The translations under genes and the position numbers were made by a program. A model generated the notes under the pieces. The model saw nothing but the letters and a program-made list of their open reading frames with translations. It was not told the DNA's origin and searched no databases. 8,931 bases of DNA from positions 1 through 8,931 of the forward strand of contig JBJMIW010000264.1 in the NCBI GenBank assembly GCA_045806665.1, given 5' to 3'. This document shows positions 6,448 to 8,931 of the stretch, in pieces (position 1 is the first letter of the stretch; each line of letters begins with the position of its first letter). The stretch comes from Actinoallomurus sp045806665. Lineage in GTDB: Bacteria > Actinomycetota > Actinomycetes > Streptosporangiales > Streptosporangiaceae.

Positions 6448-6558
6448 TCAGTCGTCGTCCGCGTCGCCGAGCACGGCGACTTCGACGCAGTCGGCGTTGT
6501 TGGAACTACGGCTGCTCTTCCGCCAGCCGACGTCTATGAGATCGGGGTGGCCACTCAT
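6448..6558 (-). CDS. Short DUF397-domain protein
   Basis: This 36-residue protein carries the N-terminal half of DUF397: WRKSSRSSNNADCVEVAV at residues 12-29. It then ends in LGDADDD. Usual family members are about 60-75 residues and continue with a VRDSKDP segment and a conserved Trp-containing end; those are absent, and I find them in neither of the other two frames downstream. AAGGAG lies 8 bases before the ATG. It starts 28 bases after the XRE/DUF5753 regulator, the usual order for these pairs in Actinobacteria, where the small acidic DUF397 protein is thought to work with the regulator (WhiJ-like systems). It may be a minimal working form or a truncated one. A standard gene finder could miss it because of its length. 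Confidence 0.8.
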   Translation of the reverse strand: MSGHPDLIDVGWRKSSRSSNNADCVEVAVLGDADDD

Positions 6559-6586
6559 CCCCTGGTCTCCTTCCCTGGTGCGTGAA

Positions 6587-7477
6587 TCACCCCCGCGGGT
6601 ACGGGGACGCATTCTTGAACTCGTCCGCCGCCACCGCGATGAACTCGGCCGACTCATCGGGCGGCAACGCGGCGGCCCGCAGATGGTCGAACCACGTCGT
6701 GTGCCGGCGGACGTCCTTCTCCTTCTCGAGGAAGATGTTCCCGGCGGGACAGTCGATGTAGACGACGTCCAGGTCGGTGGGGTCGGGGAAGCCGATGATC
6801 GTGAACGCGCCGTCGACACCGGGGTGGGCGCCCCGGGCGAACGGCAGCACCTGGATGGTGACACGGGGCAGTTCGCCCACGTCCAGGAGCCGCATCAGCT
6901 GGGCCCGCATCACGGTCAGCCCGCCGATCGGCCGGCGCAGCACCGCCTCGTCGAGCACGGCCCACAGCTCGAGCGCCCCGGCGTCGTGCAGCATGGCCTG
7001 GCGGCGGGTGCGCAGCGCGATGCGCCGGTCGACGTTCTCCGGCGACTCGCCGGGCCGGCCGGCCTTGATGAGCGCGCGGGCGTACTCCTCGGTCTGCAGC
7101 AGGCCGGGCATGAGATGGGTCTGGAACGTTCGAATCGACGCGGCCGAGGCTTCGAGGCCGATGTAGGTGTCCAGGCCCGCGGAAGCGGACAGGACCGCCT
7201 CGTACTCGGTCCACCAGCCGCGCTGCTGGGCGTCCTTGGCCAGGCCGAGGAGTTGCTCGCGCTGGGAGCCCTCGGGCAGGCCGTACAGGTCCAGCATGTC
7301 GCGCACGTCGCGGATGCGCGCCACGGACTTGCCGGTCTCGATGCGGCTGACCCGCGACATCGAGCACTCCAGGTGCTTGGCGACGTCTTCGATCATCAGA
7401 CCCGCGGCTTCGCGGAGCCTGCGCAGTTCCATTCCCAGCCGGCGGCGGCGGACGGTTGGACTACGGCCATCGGACAC
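6587..7477 (-). CDS. XRE-family transcriptional regulator with DUF5753 domain
   Basis: This 296-residue DNA-binding regulator has a helix-turn-helix at about 13-67 (LGMELRRLREAAGL, then SMSRVSRIETGK as recognition region). A DUF5753 domain covers ~85-285, with typical segments RTFQTHLMPGLLQTEEYARAL, AVLDEAVLRRPIGG and VLPFARGAHPGVDGAFTI. Proteins of this type are widespread in Streptomyces and relatives, where WhiJ-like members affect development and antibiotic production together with a DUF397 partner, here the next gene. The start is set at GTG 7477 because GGAGG (plus 7483-7487) lies 5 bases upstream; ATG at 7489 (four codons longer) is possible with a weaker AGGACG. The frame stays open further upstream, but that stretch covers the AT-rich promoter region and does not look like protein. 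It probably controls itself and the divergent small gene. Confidence 0.92.
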   Translation of the reverse strand: MSDGRSPTVRRRRLGMELRRLREAAGLMIEDVAKHLECSMSRVSRIETGKSVARIRDVRDMLDLYGLPEGSQREQLLGLAKDAQQRGWWTEYEAVLSASAGLDTYIGLEASAASIRTFQTHLMPGLLQTEEYARALIKAGRPGESPENVDRRIALRTRRQAMLHDAGALELWAVLDEAVLRRPIGGLTVMRAQLMRLLDVGELPRVTIQVLPFARGAHPGVDGAFTIIGFPDPTDLDVVYIDCPAGNIFLEKEKDVRRHTTWFDHLRAAALPPDESAEFIAVAADEFKNASPYPRG

Positions 7478-7794
7478 GGGCACCTCCATGGCGAGCGTCC
7501 TGCGGGTTGCGCGAGAAGAAAGGGGACCGATGGTGGGCGACGGGGTGGGGCCGAAACCCGCGCCCGGACCGCGTCGGGGCCGTGGAACTGTGCACAGGTG
7601 ATGCCGAATCCGTCTGATCTGTTTGTCCGAAAATACTTGCACGTAAAAGTTGGGGAGGACATCCTGACAGGGAAGGTCACTCACCGTCGCCGTCCGGGCA
7701 CCTTTCGCCACACCGGATGGCACCTTACCTGTTGAACGCCCCAGGGCGTACCCCTTCCGGCCCTATCGTCCAAGCGCGAGAGGGGTGGCATCTC
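7478..7794. promoter_or_regulatory. Divergent intergenic region with candidate operators
   Basis: This 317-bp gap separates the regulator (minus) and the small gene (plus) and must hold both promoters. An AT-richer island (about 7600-7665) stands out from the GC-rich surroundings. It contains TTGCAC (plus) and TATTTT (minus), but no -35/-10 pair I can defend. Possible operators are the palindrome CTGTGCACAG (7588-7597), the inverted repeat ACGCCC-CA-GGGCGT (7736-7749), and two copies of GGCACCTT in the same direction (7697-7704 and 7719-7726), 22 bases apart. I see no gene in it. Confidence 0.5.
7483..7487 (-). promoter_or_regulatory. Ribosome binding site of the XRE/DUF5753 gene
   Basis: GGAGG on the minus strand, 5 bases before GTG 7477. 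It overlaps the alternative ATG at 7489, which favours the GTG start. Confidence 0.6.
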
Positions 7795-8070
7795 ATGGCC
7801 GCCAGTGCGGATTCCACATCCGGGCCGCGGCGCCGTCACCTGGAGACGCTCGCTCGCGAAGTGGAGGCGCGCGGCCTGCAAGGAGTCCTGGTCGGTACCG
7901 AGGACCTCATGCTGCGCGTGGTCGACCCGTCCAGCGGGCAGAGCGTGCTGGTCGTCGCCATGCCCATGTCCCGCCTCCGCTGGTCGTATCTCTGGGCCGG
8001 GGGCGGCCAGGCGGACACGGCCGACCCTGGGCGTGCCGCCGAGTCGATCGCGCAGGCGCTCGGCCGCTGA
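7795..8070 (+). CDS. Small protein of unknown function, divergent from an XRE regulator
   Basis: This 91-residue soluble protein has no membrane segment or signal peptide. An early helix contains RRRHLETLAREVEARGL (13-29). Alternating strands follow (VLVGTEDLMLRVVDP, then QSVLVVAMP), then a Trp-containing strand (LRWSYLWAG) and a final helix with AESIAQALG. I do not recognise a named family. The pattern of helix, two or three strands ending in a tryptophan pair, and helix resembles small actinobacterial proteins often encoded opposite XRE/DUF5753 regulators, sometimes in trios with DUF397. The ATG at 7795 is chosen because the protein pattern begins there; AGGGG about 10 bases upstream is a weak ribosome site. 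An ATG at 7717 in the same frame would add 26 residues lying over the candidate operators. A role as a partner of the regulator is inference. Confidence 0.75.
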   Translation: MAASADSTSGPRRRHLETLAREVEARGLQGVLVGTEDLMLRVVDPSSGQSVLVVAMPMSRLRWSYLWAGGGQADTADPGRAAESIAQALGR

Positions 8071-8097
8071 GCACCGCCGGAGGTTCCTTTTGAGGTC

Positions 8098-8126
8098 TTG
8101 ACGAGGCCGTCCATCGAACGTACGTT
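8098..8126 (+). promoter_or_regulatory. Promoter upstream of DUF6504 gene
   Basis: TTGACG (8098-8103) and TACGTT (8121-8126) are separated by 17 bases, a good vegetative-type -35/-10 pair. Its -10 element lies inside the LexA box. Transcription would start near 8133, giving an untranslated leader of about 110 bases before the DUF6504 ATG. Confidence 0.7.
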
Positions 8127-8129
8127 CGA
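8114..8129. promoter_or_regulatory. LexA (SOS) box
   Basis: TCGAACGTACGTTCGA is a perfect 16-bp palindrome that matches the Gram-positive and actinobacterial LexA consensus CGAAC-N4-GTTCG. It covers the -10 element of the promoter, so bound LexA would block transcription until DNA damage triggers LexA cleavage. Confidence 0.9.
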
Positions 8130-8242
8130 GTCTGTCGCCTGCCTTCCCCTCAGGCTCACTCCCTGTCACCGATCGGAAGGTGGGCGGCCCCCGTGGGCGG
8201 ACCGAGCGATGGGCGGCGCGCGGACGCGCCGGGCCGCGGGCG

Positions 8243-8518
8243 ATGAGCCGGGTCTACGGCGACCCGGTCGAGGTCTGGCTCACCGACGGCAGACCCTCGC
8301 GTTTCGTCTGGCGCGGCCGCCTCTACACCGTGCTCCGGGTGCTGGACCGCTGGGTCACCACCCGCGACTGGTGGCACGAACGCCATCCGGACGCCCCGGA
8401 GGGCGGCGAGCGCGAGTTCTGGCGCGTCGAGGCGACCCCGGACCGGACGGTCGGCGTGTACGAGCTACGCCACGACCAGGCGACCGGCACGTGGATGCTC
8501 TCGCGCGCCTGGAACTGA
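8243..8518 (+). CDS. DUF6504 family protein, probably SOS-regulated
   Basis: This 91-residue protein begins MSRVYGDPVEVW and has a compact beta-rich pattern: PSRFVWRGRLYTVLRVLDRW (18-37), a WWHERHP turn (44-50), REFWRVEA (58-65), and the end GVYELRHDQATGTWMLSRAW. This matches my memory of DUF6504, a small family often encoded beside the actinobacterial translesion genes imuB and dnaE2; its biochemical role is unknown. Neither of those genes is in the window, but the perfect LexA box upstream supports a DNA-damage link. The start is set at ATG 8243 because the domain begins there; the ribosome site is weak (GCGGGC), and a 6-bp hairpin (GGCGCG-CGGA-CGCGCC, 8215-8230) precedes it. The frame extends to GTG 8180, which would add 21 arginine- and glycine-rich residues. 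It converges with the next gene after 12 bases. Confidence 0.82.
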   Translation: MSRVYGDPVEVWLTDGRPSRFVWRGRLYTVLRVLDRWVTTRDWWHERHPDAPEGGEREFWRVEATPDRTVGVYELRHDQATGTWMLSRAWN

Positions 8519-8530
8519 GGGACCGCGCGC

Positions 8531-8931
8531 TCAGGGCTGGACGAGGTCGCGGATCGCTTTCAGGGTCGGCGCGTCCTTGACCCCGGCGATGAGCAGCGTC
8601 GTGACGGGGGAGTCCCGCCACAGTTGCAGGCGCTCCTTGATGCGGCCGATCGGGCCCAGGAGCGAGATGGAGTCGGCCAGCTCGTCCGGCACGGCCTTGA
8701 TCGCATCGTCGCGCCGGCCCGAGAGGAAGAGCTCCTGCACCCGCGCGGCCTCCTCGGCGTACCCGAGCCGGCCGATCAGGTCGAGGTGGAAGTTCCGGTC
8801 CCTGGCCCCCATGCCGCCGATGTAGAAGGCCAGCGGGATCTTGGCGAACTCGAGCGCGGTCGCCAGGTCGTCGGTGACGATCGTCGTCACGGTGGCCGCG
8901 ATGTCGAACCCCTCCCGGCGGCCGGCCAGTG
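8531..8931 (-). CDS. LLM-class flavin/F420-dependent oxidoreductase, C-terminal part (partial)
   Basis: The last ~133 residues of a luciferase-like monooxygenase family protein run in from the right edge (first complete codon at 8929). Visible features are GFDIAATVTTIVTDD, then FYIGGMGARDRNFH and a GYAEEAARVQELFLSGRRDDAIKAVP helix pair. The closing SLLGPIGRIKERLQLW and VTTLLIAG segment is the usual last helix and strand of the TIM barrel. In Actinobacteria most such proteins use coenzyme F420 and reduce or oxidise varied substrates, so the substrate cannot be told. The frame is open past the GTG at 8890 to the window edge, and the residues before it fit the family, so that GTG is not the start. 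The N-terminal cofactor region is outside the window. Confidence 0.88.
   Translation of the reverse strand, partial: LAGRREGFDIAATVTTIVTDDLATALEFAKIPLAFYIGGMGARDRNFHLDLIGRLGYAEEAARVQELFLSGRRDDAIKAVPDELADSISLLGPIGRIKERLQLWRDSPVTTLLIAGVKDAPTLKAIRDLVQP

Noticed and set aside
5344..6585. Plus-strand frame opposite the esterase and DUF397 genes
   Set aside because: Antisense shadow; the minus strand carries an esterase with a visible triad and a strong ribosome site.
7478..7723. N-terminal extension of the XRE regulator
   Set aside because: The extra residues have no family pattern and cover the AT-richer promoter region; GTG 7477 has GGAGG at good spacing.
8098..8580. Plus-strand 160-codon frame overlapping DUF6504
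   Set aside because: It begins inside the promoter and LexA box, is arginine-rich, and overlaps a recognised family in another frame.

Overview
The window comes from a high-GC actinobacterium. Codon third positions are strongly GC-biased, GTG and TTG starts occur, there is an XRE/DUF5753 regulator next to a DUF397 gene, an F420-type luciferase-like oxidoreductase, and a Gram-positive LexA box. The DUF397-type locus and overall gene style suggest the Streptosporangiales (Actinomadura/Nonomuraea-like), but this is inference and not proof.

Bases 1-5250 (+ strand) form a sugar uptake and breakdown operon. They hold the 3' end of a probable solute-binding protein, one ABC permease (start overlapping the previous stop), a cytoplasmic GH5-type glycosidase that looks like a GH5_18 beta-mannosidase, a ROK sugar kinase and a type I mannose-6-phosphate isomerase. 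A coherent reading is: import a mannose-containing oligosaccharide, cut off mannose inside the cell, phosphorylate it, and convert mannose-6-P to fructose-6-P. Two things are odd. The only permease looks MalF-like at its N-terminus and MalG-like at its C-terminus. A decayed IS200/IS605-type tnpB 3' end (minus strand, about 2916-3168) is wedged between the glycosidase and the kinase, supplying the last codons of the glycosidase and a hairpin just before the kinase start.

Bases 5281-6315 (minus) encode an esterase-D-type alpha/beta hydrolase, convergent with manA. Bases 6448-7477 (minus) hold an XRE/DUF5753 regulator followed by an unusually short DUF397 protein, ending at a strong hairpin (6401-6426). 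A small unknown gene (7795-8070, +) is divergent from the regulator, across a 317-bp intergenic region with small repeats and palindromes.

Bases 8071-8518 (+) carry a promoter with a perfect LexA/SOS box over its -10 element, then a DUF6504 gene. The window ends with the C-terminal part of an LLM-class flavin/F420 oxidoreductase on the minus strand, running off the right edge. No tRNA, rRNA or CRISPR array was seen.
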